DNA of 64,000 nucleotides from Phoenicibacter congonensis. Lineage in GTDB: Bacteria; Actinomycetota; Coriobacteriia; Coriobacteriales; Eggerthellaceae. The notes beneath the pieces were generated by a model. That model was not told where the DNA came from, searched no databases, and saw only the letters and a program-made list of their open reading frames with translations. The stretch lies in assembly GCF_900169485.1 (NCBI RefSeq), contig NZ_LT821227.1:620001-684000 (forward strand), read 5' to 3'. The translations under genes were made by a program, and so were the position numbers. Positions 50,312 through 58,638 of the stretch are shown here, one piece after another. Position 1 is the stretch's first letter; each line of letters opens with the position of its first letter.

Positions 50312-51292
50312 ATGGAAATGCTTAAAAACTATTGGGCTAGCGTAAAAAGGTCACGTCAAACATATAACCTCTTTTTGCTCCTTGTCATGGTTGCAATCAT
50401 AGTAATCTTCTCGTTTTTGTCGCCATATTTCTTGACAGGGGCTACCTTTAAAAATGTGCTCAACCAAAGTTCACTCTACATTTTCTTAACCATTGGCATG
50501 GCTTTTGTTATTGCGGCTGGCGAGATTGATCTTTCGGTCGGCGTTGTTATTGGTTTTGTTGGCATGGTCATGTCGGAAATGCTTGCAGCAGGCATTGGCG
50601 CTCCAATTTGCTTGGTAGTTGGAATTATTACAGGTGCTTTGATTGGTCTGTTTAATGGATGGCTTGTCTCACGTTTCAAAATCAATTCTTTTATAGTCAC
50701 TTTGTGTACGACAACTTCTTTACGTGGGGTAATTTTGTTAATTATGAACGGCAAGTCTAATTATGGTTTTGGCTCGTTGTTCTCATTTATCGGCGCAGGC
50801 GATGTTGGTTATAGCGGACTTTTAAACATGCCAATCTTGCTCGCTATTATTGCGGCTGTTGTCTCTGATGTTGTAATGAGAAAAACTAAATTTGGTGTCT
50901 ACACAATGTTTCTTGGTGCCAATGAAGTTGCTTTGAACAGGTCTGGAGTAAAATCTTCGCGCCACAAGATTGCTGTTTTTGTTTTATCTGGTGTGCTTTC
51001 TGCGATTGCGGGCATTATTGTTATGGCTCGTCTTGATTCAGCGCAACCGCTAGCAGGACAAGGCTACGAAATGGACGCGATCGCTGCGGTAATCTTGGGT
51101 GGTATTGGTCTCGATGGAGGTCGAGGAACAATCGCTGGCCCTTGCATTGCATGTCTCATTTTGACAATCATTAAAGTTGGACTTACATTGATGGGAGTTT
51201 CAACTCACTATCAAGAAATTATTACAGGCATCATCATTTTAGCCTCAGTGCTTGTGTCAAATAAAGAGATTAGAAAGAGGAGCGAAGTTTAA
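50312..51292 (+). CDS. sugar-type ABC importer permease (RbsC/FrcB-like)
   Basis: A 326-aa polytopic permease of the ribose/fructose/galactose family with eight to ten hydrophobic helices. It has the family landmarks IGMAFVIAAGEIDLSVGVVIG and the cytoplasmic coupling region GANEVALNRSGVKS, then AAVILGGIGLDGGRGTIAGP. It pairs with the ATPase 2 bases upstream and the lipoprotein binding protein further downstream. The PfkB kinase follows at 3 bases, indicating coupled uptake and phosphorylation. Confidence 0.92.
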   Translation: MEMLKNYWASVKRSRQTYNLFLLLVMVAIIVIFSFLSPYFLTGATFKNVLNQSSLYIFLTIGMAFVIAAGEIDLSVGVVIGFVGMVMSEMLAAGIGAPICLVVGIITGALIGLFNGWLVSRFKINSFIVTLCTTTSLRGVILLIMNGKSNYGFGSLFSFIGAGDVGYSGLLNMPILLAIIAAVVSDVVMRKTKFGVYTMFLGANEVALNRSGVKSSRHKIAVFVLSGVLSAIAGIIVMARLDSAQPLAGQGYEMDAIAAVILGGIGLDGGRGTIAGPCIACLILTIIKVGLTLMGVSTHYQEIITGIIILASVLVSNKEIRKRSEV

Positions 51293-51295
51293 ATT

Positions 51296-52237
51296 ATGAA
51301 AATGCTCACATCAGGTTCGATTGCGATTGATGTTTTATTCCAGGCCTCAGGATTGCCTGCGCCCGATGGATTTGCGTTGATATATAACGAAACTCGTAAG
51401 CCAGGTGGAAGCTCCGCTAATGTCACTGTTTCTGCATGTGGCTATGGCGTTTGTGGCTATCAAGTTGGCATTGTGGGAGACGATCAAATGGGTAAAGACT
51501 TTATTCAGTCTTTGCATGATGACGGTGTAAATGCCGACTATATGCAGGTAAAGCCCGGTGGTGTTACAATGCACACATTTGTTATTACGACTGATAACGG
51601 CGAACACACGATTTTTGCAAATTTTGGCACGTGCAAAGAGGGTTTTAAAATTTCGCAAATTCCAGCAGACATTCTTAATGATAAAGATGTTTATTTCACC
51701 GACATGTTCTCAAGCTTTATTTCGCTTCCTTTGGCCATCAAAGCGCATGAAATTGGCAAAAAAGTTGTGCTTAACATACAGTCGACGCTTGATTTTTTGG
51801 AGCTTTGTAAAACTACCAGGGAAGAGATGGAAGAGGCTCTCTCAATTGCCGATGTAATCATAGGCGGTAATGCACATTTGCGATCCATCTTAAAAGAGGA
51901 TGAACATGTTGTAACAGAAGATGTCGTAAGGCACATATATGAGAAATACCAGCCAAGCGATGGAGTGATTTGCACGCTCGGCTCGAAAGGTGCAATGTGG
52001 GCTTGCGATGAGGGAGTTTTGCGTGCTCCTGCCTATAAATTAGATAATGTCGTCGACACTACTGGTGCGGGCGATGCCTTCCTCGGAGGGCTCATATATT
52101 CCTTTTATTCGGCAAACATGTCAAAGCAAGACTGCCTTGCGTTTGGCAATGGATCTGCAGCCATCTGTTGCGCGAAACTAGGTGCCCGTTCTGCCCCATC
52201 TGTTGATGATGTTTTGAAATTTCAAGAATCACATTAG
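51296..52237 (+). CDS. PfkB-family carbohydrate/nucleoside kinase
   Basis: A 313-aa ribokinase-fold enzyme. The N-terminal GGSSANVTVSACGYG motif binds the substrate and the C-terminal DTTGAGDAFLGGLIYSF motif holds the catalytic aspartate and anion hole. It is encoded between the importer permease and binding protein genes, so it most likely phosphorylates the imported sugar or a sugar released from it. Ribokinase, adenosine kinase-like and fructokinase activities are all possible; sequence alone does not decide. Confidence 0.88.
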   Translation: MKMLTSGSIAIDVLFQASGLPAPDGFALIYNETRKPGGSSANVTVSACGYGVCGYQVGIVGDDQMGKDFIQSLHDDGVNADYMQVKPGGVTMHTFVITTDNGEHTIFANFGTCKEGFKISQIPADILNDKDVYFTDMFSSFISLPLAIKAHEIGKKVVLNIQSTLDFLELCKTTREEMEEALSIADVIIGGNAHLRSILKEDEHVVTEDVVRHIYEKYQPSDGVICTLGSKGAMWACDEGVLRAPAYKLDNVVDTTGAGDAFLGGLIYSFYSANMSKQDCLAFGNGSAAICCAKLGARSAPSVDDVLKFQESH

Positions 52238-52338
52238 CTTTTTCACTTGTGGTATGCAGTTGAGCGGAAAAACATATTCTGAATTTTTGAAGAATTATCC
52301 AAAATGCGCGTTTTGTTTTGATTAGGGAGGAAGTAAAA

Positions 52339-53427
52339 GTGAGTTTAACAAAGAAAACATCTATAGTGGCAATTCTTGCAGCATTGCTTTTATGCTGCTC
52401 ATTGTTCATGGCAGGCTGTTCAAGCAGCAGTTCAGACACTAAAGCTAGTGGAAACCAGGCAAAAGAAAACACAACAGAACAGACTGAATTTAATAAAGCA
52501 AGAGCAAATCTTGATGAAAAGATGAAGGCTTCTGACGTTAAGGGCAACAGTTCCGACACATATGGCCTCATACTTTCTTCTCTTGGAAATGAATTCTGGC
52601 AGACAGAAAAAGATGGTGCAGTGGACGCAGCTAAAGAATTTGGTGTAACTCTTGACGTTCAGGCTACCGATAAAGACACCGACTACACTGGTCAGCTCGA
52701 CATTATGCAAACCATGGTTTCAAAGAAATACAAAGCTCTTGCTGTGTCTCCACTTTCAGAGAACAACCTTGTAAACGGAATTGCTGATGCCAACAAAGCT
52801 GGTGTGAAAGTTATTCTTAATGGCACACTTCAAAACGAAGATGCTATGAAGGCTGCTAATGCTTCTGTTGATGGCACCATGCAGATGGACTTCATGAAAC
52901 AAGGAACAATGGCTGGCGAATTTGCTGCAAAGAAATGTAATAACAAGGGCAACGCTGCAATTATCGCAGGCACAGAAGGTGCAACTAACAGTGATGGACG
53001 TCGTGATGGTGCTAAAAACGCAATGGAAAAAGCAGGCATGAAAGTTGTTGCTGTTCAGCAGTGCGACTTTGATCAACAAAAGGCATATGATGCAACAAAA
53101 TCAATCATGCAGGCAAACCCTGACATTGTTGCCATCACATGCGGCAATGACGACATGGCCATGGGTGTTATCAAGGCACTTGATGAGCTTGGGAAGAAAG
53201 ACAACGTTGTTGTGGTTGGCAACGACTTCACCTCTGAAGCAAAAGAGTCTATTAAAGCAGGCAAACTTGATGCAACTGTAGCAATGTCTCCATATCTTGG
53301 TGGCAGAGCTTGCACCATTGCTATGATTCGTGCTTCACAAGGCGAGAATGTTGGAACAGTCACTGACTACATTCCTATGAATCTTGTTAGCGCCGACAAT
53401 GTTGCCGACATGGAAGACTGGAAATAG
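52339..53427 (+). CDS. sugar-type substrate-binding lipoprotein
   Basis: A 362-aa periplasmic-binding-protein-like domain (RbsB family, type I fold) tethered as a lipoprotein. The GTG at 52339 follows GGGAGGAAG. The signal peptide ends in the lipobox FMAG-C27, followed by a serine-rich linker. The family's sugar-binding hinge motifs appear as LSSLGNEFWQTEKDGA, VSPLSENNLVNGI, GTEGATNSDGRRDGA and TCGNDDMAMGVI. It captures the importer's ligand. A 101-base gap before it and a hairpin after it suggest that it can be expressed at a different level from the membrane components. Confidence 0.92.
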   Translation: MSLTKKTSIVAILAALLLCCSLFMAGCSSSSSDTKASGNQAKENTTEQTEFNKARANLDEKMKASDVKGNSSDTYGLILSSLGNEFWQTEKDGAVDAAKEFGVTLDVQATDKDTDYTGQLDIMQTMVSKKYKALAVSPLSENNLVNGIADANKAGVKVILNGTLQNEDAMKAANASVDGTMQMDFMKQGTMAGEFAAKKCNNKGNAAIIAGTEGATNSDGRRDGAKNAMEKAGMKVVAVQQCDFDQQKAYDATKSIMQANPDIVAITCGNDDMAMGVIKALDELGKKDNVVVVGNDFTSEAKESIKAGKLDATVAMSPYLGGRACTIAMIRASQGENVGTVTDYIPMNLVSADNVADMEDWK

Positions 53428-53465
53428 TCTTGTTGTATGTTTTTGACAACAATCAACTGATTGAG

Positions 53466-53529
53466 GTTTAAAACTTAGAAGGGAGGCTAGTCTCGCTTGA
53501 GTGAGTCTATCTCCCTTCTTCTTTTAAAC
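53466..53529 (+). terminator. long two-part hairpin between binding protein and ARH genes
   Basis: An outer stem GTTTAAAA/TTTTAAAC (53466-53473, 53522-53529) encloses an inner stem AGAAGGGAG/CTCCCTTCT (53477-53485, 53511-53519). The inner stem is followed by TCTTTT. It probably terminates most transcripts after the binding protein and protects their 3' ends. Confidence 0.75.
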
Positions 53530-53570
53530 GTGTTTATTGACATTGCACATAAAGAGAAGGTAATGATTTT

Positions 53571-54608
53571 ATGAACGAAAAATTGTATGACAAGATTCTT
53601 GGGGGTCTTGTTGGGGGTGCAGCAGGAGATGCTATGGGTGCTGCCACCGAAGGCCGGTCTCGAAAAAACATTTTGGAATTATTCGGCCATAAGGTCACTT
53701 GTTTAGAAAAACCGCCGACGGACACGTTTGGGGCAGGCAATGAGCCAGGAGGTTTTACTGATGACTTTTCTTCTGCCTATTTCGTTGCGCGTGCTGTCAT
53801 TGACAACGGGGGAATAGTTGAGGAAGAGTGCGTTAAAAAAGCACTTGTAGAGTGGTCCACGCATCATGAATTCTTCGACAGATTTGCAGGTCCAACAACA
53901 CGTTTGGCAATTCGCAGGTTTGCTGGTGAGTCAATTCCAGAGAGCAATTCAATCAAGAACCTTAATCGTCAGGCGACAAATGGTTCCGCGATGAGAATTG
54001 CTCCAATCGGACTCATTAATGCAGGAAATGTTGACAAAGCGATAACAGATGCTGTTATTGTTGCTGAAGTAACACACAAAAATTCTCTTGCCTTGTCTGG
54101 GGCATGTGCGATTAGCGCAGCTGTGTCAAAGGCGTGCGAGGAAACTTCCGATTTAGTAGATGTCGTTAATTCTGGTCTTTATGGTGCAAAAAAAGGCGAA
54201 GAAATTGGCATTGATAAATATGGCGAATCGGCTGGTCCTAGCGTTTATAAACGCATTGAACTAGCAATTGAACTTGCCTATTCAAACAAGCCATTAGACG
54301 ATGTCATCATTGACATTGCCGACACTATTGGAACAGGTCTTCACATCAGCGAAGCTGTGCCTTCGGCGTTTGGCTTTTTCATTGCTTGCCGTGGCCTTGG
54401 TTTGCCGACCATTGTAGAAACTATTAATGCTGGATATGACACAGACACTGTTGGCACTATAGCTGGTGCGTTGGCTGGAACATACAGTGGTGTGAGCACT
54501 TTTACTACTGAAATGATTGACACGATGGAAAACGTAAACGGTCTAGACATAGTTGGGTTAGCAAAAGATATAACTCAAACTGTTGAGAAAAATTTTGAAC
54601 AGGCCTAG
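53571..54608 (+). CDS. ADP-ribosylglycohydrolase family protein (metal site intact)
   Basis: A 345-aa all-helical ARH/DraG-type hydrolase that would cleave an ADP-ribosyl or related ribosyl bond using two magnesium ions. The N-terminal GGLVGGAAGDAMGAATEG is the fold's entry motif. The metal ligands are present: T63-D64-D65 in GGFTDDFS and D290/D292 in NAGYDTDTVG. It follows a sugar-type importer and a PfkB kinase and is 27 bases upstream of a degenerate paralogue. The substrate could be an ADP-ribosylated molecule, free ADP-ribose-like riboside or another ribosyl conjugate; the locus suggests an imported small molecule rather than a protein. Confidence 0.88.
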   Translation: MNEKLYDKILGGLVGGAAGDAMGAATEGRSRKNILELFGHKVTCLEKPPTDTFGAGNEPGGFTDDFSSAYFVARAVIDNGGIVEEECVKKALVEWSTHHEFFDRFAGPTTRLAIRRFAGESIPESNSIKNLNRQATNGSAMRIAPIGLINAGNVDKAITDAVIVAEVTHKNSLALSGACAISAAVSKACEETSDLVDVVNSGLYGAKKGEEIGIDKYGESAGPSVYKRIELAIELAYSNKPLDDVIIDIADTIGTGLHISEAVPSAFGFFIACRGLGLPTIVETINAGYDTDTVGTIAGALAGTYSGVSTFTTEMIDTMENVNGLDIVGLAKDITQTVEKNFEQA

Positions 54609-54635
54609 AGATTAGCGTTGACTTGGAGCAATAAC

Positions 54636-55733
54636 ATGGGAAAAATAAATAACAAAAACAACAATGACACTTCTGCCATTGAAAAAATAATTTTTGATAT
54701 TGTCTCTGGCTCTGCTATTGGCGACGCCTTAGCCGCAGCCACTGACGGGCTTTCAGAAAGCGCAATTGTTCAAGCATATGGACATGACGTTACAGATTTT
54801 GAAATTCCGTCTGACAAGTGTTTTTCAGCAGGAAGAAGAATTGGTCAGGTAACAGATGCTTTTTCCATTCCTTACTTTTTGATGAGTTCAATAATCGAAA
54901 ACGATGAATTGTCAAAAGAGGTTGCCCTGCAATCTCTTTCAGAATGGGCTGACACCGATTATTCCAAATTTGCTGGCATGACAACTCGCCCAGTAATTGA
55001 GCAGATAAAAGATAAAAACAACACTGATCCATGGGCATTTGCTGGAAAACTGGGCTCAAAAATCTACAAAGGCCACTATTATGCATTGTCTTCAAACGGA
55101 TCTATAAAAGCTTGGGTCGCCGGCCTTGGTGAGCTTGAGAACATGAGCGTTAGTCAGATTGTTGCCGACGCTGTTGAAATTGCACTTTCTTCACACGATG
55201 ATAATTTAAGCATTTCGGCTGTGGTTTCTGTTGCTTTGTCAATGAGCGCCGCTTTGAGAAATAATAGCATTGAGCAATGTTTCGACAGTGCTATTGATGG
55301 CGCTTTAATTGGAGAAAAGCGCGCAGAATTACTCAACGACATCTGGGATTACCCTGGTCCATCAATGCACAAACGCTTGTGTCTTGCAAGAAAAACAGTT
55401 TATTCTTGTCGCGAATCGCTAAAAAGAGACAGATTAATAGCAAGAAAAGAGTTGCGAGACATCATTGGTTGTGGACCAGAAGTTACAGAAACTGTTCCTT
55501 TAGCGCTTGGGCTTTTGCTTGCACATAAAGATGACCCAATGGCTGCTTTGGTGGACGCAGTGAACGTAGGTGACGAAACGTGTGCTTGCGCTTCATTGGT
55601 TGGAGCCTACATCGGTGCACTTTATGGCGATAGCATTTGGAAAGACAATTGGGTAAATTTGGTAGAGCAGGAAAACGGCTTTGCATTCTCAAGATTAGCT
55701 AGAGATTATGCAGCTTTTTTGATTGCTAGGTAG
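54636..55733 (+). CDS. degenerate ADP-ribosylglycohydrolase paralogue, probable pseudoenzyme
   Basis: 365 aa from ATG 54636 (TTGGAG 8 bases upstream; an in-frame TTG at 54618 has no site). The overall ARH plan is kept: SGSAIGDALAAATDG, then a QVTDAFS segment, then a C-terminal NVGDETCACASLVGAYIGALYG. However, the TDD motif has become T73-D74-A75, and the DTDT motif aligns with E314-T315-C316-A317, so at least two metal-binding aspartates are gone. The frame is intact over the whole length, so it appears to be maintained. It may partner or regulate the active neighbour, or bind a ligand without hydrolysis. Confidence 0.8.
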   Translation: MGKINNKNNNDTSAIEKIIFDIVSGSAIGDALAAATDGLSESAIVQAYGHDVTDFEIPSDKCFSAGRRIGQVTDAFSIPYFLMSSIIENDELSKEVALQSLSEWADTDYSKFAGMTTRPVIEQIKDKNNTDPWAFAGKLGSKIYKGHYYALSSNGSIKAWVAGLGELENMSVSQIVADAVEIALSSHDDNLSISAVVSVALSMSAALRNNSIEQCFDSAIDGALIGEKRAELLNDIWDYPGPSMHKRLCLARKTVYSCRESLKRDRLIARKELRDIIGCGPEVTETVPLALGLLLAHKDDPMAALVDAVNVGDETCACASLVGAYIGALYGDSIWKDNWVNLVEQENGFAFSRLARDYAAFLIAR

Positions 55734-55756
55734 CCCGATTCTGGTTTGGTGAAGCA

Positions 55757-56293
55757 ATGAGTGAAAGAAGAGAAATTTTGCTGGGAGTTTGTGGCTCGGC
55801 GTCAGCCCACAGCGCTTGTGAGATTGTCACGCTCCTTAAAAACAAAGGTTTCAGCGTAAAAGTAGCGTCCACCCCAGCAGCACTAAAGTTTATTAATGTT
55901 GCAAGTTTGAGATGCAGGTCAGGAAAAGACGTGCTCATAGACATTTTTGATGACAGCACAAGTCCCACGCCACACGTCTATTATCCCGCGCGAGCTTGCG
56001 CATATTTGATTGCACCTGCTACTGCAAACACAATTGCCAAGCTCGCTTGTGGTATGGCCGATGATGCAGTTTGCGCATGTGCACTTGCTGCTGATTGCAA
56101 AAAAATTATTGCACCGGCGATGAATACTCACATGTATTTAAACGAAGCCACACAACACAATCTTGAAACTTTGAAAAACCGAGGGTATGAAATCATTGAG
56201 CCAGTTGTAGCTAGACTTGCGTGTGGAGTCACAGGAATTGGTCATCTGGCGCCAGTCGATGAAATAGTCAGAAGAGTATTAGAAATTATTTAA
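55757..56293 (+). CDS. stand-alone CoaC-like flavoprotein (HFCD family)
   Basis: A 178-aa FMN-dependent cysteine-decarboxylase fold. Matches to phosphopantothenoylcysteine decarboxylase (CoaC) are strong: ILLGVCGSASAHSA at the FMN site, a histidine in TPHVYYPARA, IAPATANTIAKLACGMADD, the APAMN substrate clamp and the RLACG cysteine. In most bacteria CoaC is fused to CoaB; here there is no CoaB domain. It could act in coenzyme A synthesis with a separate CoaB or decarboxylate a different cysteinyl compound. It is 23 bases after the ARH paralogue. A broken copy of its middle part lies at 49151-49298. Confidence 0.85.
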   Translation: MSERREILLGVCGSASAHSACEIVTLLKNKGFSVKVASTPAALKFINVASLRCRSGKDVLIDIFDDSTSPTPHVYYPARACAYLIAPATANTIAKLACGMADDAVCACALAADCKKIIAPAMNTHMYLNEATQHNLETLKNRGYEIIEPVVARLACGVTGIGHLAPVDEIVRRVLEII

Positions 56294-56325
56294 AGAAATT
56301 TAACTGAGATGCCAAATTGCGCATA

Positions 56326-56358
56326 ACGACTCACTATTTAGTCATTCGGTTTTTTTTA
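56326..56358 (+). terminator. possible weak terminator
   Basis: GACT...AGTC with an 8-base loop, then CATTCGG and eight T, about 35 bases after the flavoprotein stop. The short stem makes this uncertain. Confidence 0.35.
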
Positions 56359-56410
56359 ATTCCCCTGCAAAACTATTGCGCGAACAATTACTAATGCTAG
56401 AATAAAGGAC

Positions 56411-57775
56411 ATGATTTTAACTGCTAAATATGTGTTTCCAATCTCTCAAAAACCAATCGAGGATGCAGGCGTTCTGGTCCGTGGTGACAAAATTGTTGAG
56501 GTTGACTACACCACTAATCTCATCAAGCATTATCCAAACGAAGAAGTGAAAGACTTGGGCCAGGCTGCAATCATGCCTGGTTTTGTGAACCTTCACACAC
56601 GTCTTGAGCGCACACTTCTCAGAGGCACAGTTGCCGATGAACCATATACTTCATGGCTGTTGAAATACATGAACTATTCCTCTAAGATGTCAAAGCGCGA
56701 TAAATATGATTCAGCGCACATTGGATGCCTTGAGGCTATTCGTTCAGGCACAACAACAGTTGCTGACATGGCTTCCACAGATGGCACAATTAATGCCGTT
56801 AACGATTCAGGCCTTCGTGCAGTTGTTTATCGTGACGTTTGCTCTCCTGACAAAGATCGCGTTGATTCTGTCATGGAACACGTTACTCGTGACATTCACG
56901 CTTGGCAAGACAAAGCGAATTCCGACCTTGTGCAGGTTGGAATCACTCCTGCTACTGTTTTTGAAACGCACCCTCTTGTTTACGCGAAGGCTTCAGAACT
57001 TGCTGCTAAAGAAAACTTGCCTTTGCAGCTTCGTCTTGGGGGTTCTGTAGAGGAGCTTGAGTTCGTTGAGCGTGGAACTTCAATCTTTAAATCGTCGGAA
57101 AAACATTATGTTCGTTTAGGCTATGTCGAGACGCCACCATGGCTTCCTTTTGGTGTTCGTCCTGTAGAATATGTTAAAAATTGGCGAGCATTCGACGCTG
57201 ACAATGTGAGTGTCGTGCATGCAATTCATGTCAACGATGATGATGTTCGCACACTCAAATCGCACGGTGTTGGCATTGCATCATGTCCTGGAAGTGAAGC
57301 TCAACTTGGAATGGGCCATGCGCCTGTTTCCGAATTTTTGCAACTTGGTATTCCGGTGGGATTTGGATCTGACACTCCTGCTGCGTCTGAGGCAAGTGGA
57401 ATGCTTCGTGAAATGAGAATTGCCCTTCTTCTTCACAGAGCAAACGATGTTCACAACTTCTTAAGATCTTCGACTGTTCTTAGAATGGGAACTCTTGGCG
57501 GTGCTAAAGTTTTGCACATGGATGACAAAATTGGCACTTTAGAGCCAGGTAAATTGGCAGACATTACAGCTGTAGACTTGACCCAATCGCTTCAGATTAT
57601 TGAGCTTAATCCAATATCAGCGGTCATAAATTCTTGTTCGGCTTCCGACATCATGCTCACGATGGTTGGGGGAAAAATCCTCTATGAGAACGGAGAATTT
57701 ACGCAGGACGTTGACTATGATGATTTGTTCGATAAAGTGCGTTCTACGCGAGCAAAGCTCACTGAGCCAGTCTAG
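56411..57775 (+). CDS. amidohydrolase-superfamily protein with altered metal site
   Basis: A 454-aa protein resembling SAH/aminofutalosine deaminases and chlorohydrolases. The N-terminal MPGFVNLHTRLE corresponds to the family HxH motif, but the second histidine is R64. The segment normally reading HxxE is LRLGGS (R208, G210). The later histidines (H270, H273 in VVHAIHVN) and the aspartate D321 in GSDTPAAS are kept. Thus two of four usual metal ligands and the catalytic glutamate are missing, while length and fold landmarks (RSGTTTVADMAS, GTLEPGKLADI) are intact. It may be inactive, bind a ligand, or use different chemistry. AAAGGA precedes the ATG. Confidence 0.8.
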   Translation: MILTAKYVFPISQKPIEDAGVLVRGDKIVEVDYTTNLIKHYPNEEVKDLGQAAIMPGFVNLHTRLERTLLRGTVADEPYTSWLLKYMNYSSKMSKRDKYDSAHIGCLEAIRSGTTTVADMASTDGTINAVNDSGLRAVVYRDVCSPDKDRVDSVMEHVTRDIHAWQDKANSDLVQVGITPATVFETHPLVYAKASELAAKENLPLQLRLGGSVEELEFVERGTSIFKSSEKHYVRLGYVETPPWLPFGVRPVEYVKNWRAFDADNVSVVHAIHVNDDDVRTLKSHGVGIASCPGSEAQLGMGHAPVSEFLQLGIPVGFGSDTPAASEASGMLREMRIALLLHRANDVHNFLRSSTVLRMGTLGGAKVLHMDDKIGTLEPGKLADITAVDLTQSLQIIELNPISAVINSCSASDIMLTMVGGKILYENGEFTQDVDYDDLFDKVRSTRAKLTEPV

Positions 57776-57827
57776 TTTTTCGTTGAGTTTTGTTTTTTCT
57801 AGGAACCTTTAAGGCGGTTATATCATC

Positions 57828-58052
57828 ATGGCAAACAGAAAAGCAAAGAAACAAAATGTTGGTCAGCGAAAGCTGTCAAAAGCTCAAATTGAAGCTAAAG
57901 AAAAAGCTGCTCGAGAGGCCGAGGAGCGTGAAGAAATTGCAAAAGCAAAAAGCGAGCGAACAAAAAAGATTTTTACAGTTGTTATTTGTGTAATTCTAAT
58001 CCTTGCTCTCGGAGTTCCTGCCGTGGCATTGTCGGTTTTGGGAATGGGTTAA
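57828..58052 (+). CDS. small basic single-pass membrane protein
   Basis: A 74-aa protein: a lysine/arginine/glutamate-rich helix (residues 1-46, with coiled-coil character around AKEKAAREAEEREEIAKAK) and one C-terminal transmembrane segment (about 48-70). It lies 20 bases upstream of the tatB-like gene and may be co-transcribed with it. I do not recognise a family. Confidence 0.7.
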   Translation: MANRKAKKQNVGQRKLSKAQIEAKEKAAREAEEREEIAKAKSERTKKIFTVVICVILILALGVPAVALSVLGMG

Positions 58053-58071
58053 GCTTTTAGGCTGGTAGCTC

Positions 58072-58635
58072 TTGTTTGGAATTGGCTTTACAGAGTTTTT
58101 AATAATCTTAATTTTTGGTTTTCTTATCTTTGGACCTGACAAATTGCCAAAGATAGCTAAAACTATTGGCCATGCCATTGGCAAATTCCGTGCTATTCAA
58201 AAACAAACTGCTGAAACTGTGTCGTGGAAAGATTTCCTGGACCCTGAAAATGAAGACCCATTCAAGAGCTCTTTAGAAGCTGCCGAAAAAATGAAAGACG
58301 TTGTCGTTAGCAACGCAAAAGACATCAAAGACGATGTCAAGGATGTGGCTTCTGAAACTTCTTCTTCTTTAAAGGAACGCAAAGACGAGCTCAGCGACAA
58401 AAAGGCAGCATATGAAGCATTGAGGGCGGCTCGCGACAAGCAAAAAGCTGAACTAGCCGACGAAAATTCTAACGCTTCAAAGCGTGCTAGATATGATGAA
58501 AAAAGAAAAGTGCGCGAAGCCCTCAAAACGTCTGAGAAAAAAGAAGCAGCTGAGTCTGTAGTGTCTAGACAGGCTGATTCTTCTCATCCAGAAAAAGTCG
58601 AGCCCTCATCTAAAGCTGGGGAAGGGGATGAATAA
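58072..58635 (+). CDS. tatB: Sec-independent translocase protein TatA/TatB family
   Basis: A 187-aa protein starting at TTG. The N-terminus FGIGFTEFLIILIFGFLIFGP-DKLP is a membrane helix, glycine/proline hinge and amphipathic helix of the TatA/B family; FGIGFTE favours TatB. The long charged tail (about 90-187) is lysine/glutamate-rich and probably coiled. With TatC it forms the receptor for twin-arginine substrates. No other TatA is in the window, so this protein may do both jobs or TatA lies elsewhere. It is 3 bases upstream of tatC. Confidence 0.85.
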   Translation: MFGIGFTEFLIILIFGFLIFGPDKLPKIAKTIGHAIGKFRAIQKQTAETVSWKDFLDPENEDPFKSSLEAAEKMKDVVVSNAKDIKDDVKDVASETSSSLKERKDELSDKKAAYEALRAARDKQKAELADENSNASKRARYDEKRKVREALKTSEKKEAAESVVSRQADSSHPEKVEPSSKAGEGDE

Positions 58636-58638
58636 ATA

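Noticed and set aside
49720-55748. 17-base exact match (agcccgattctggtttg) inside the importer ATPase gene and just before the flavoprotein gene
   Set aside because: In a 64-kb self-comparison a match of this length can occur by chance, and it does not extend on either side. It may relate to the nearby duplication but is not evidence alone.
56376-56403. Promoter TTGCGC-16-TAGAAT before the amidohydrolase
   Set aside because: The -10 would overlap the ribosome-binding region only a few bases from the ATG, so the spacing does not work with the AAAGGA site.
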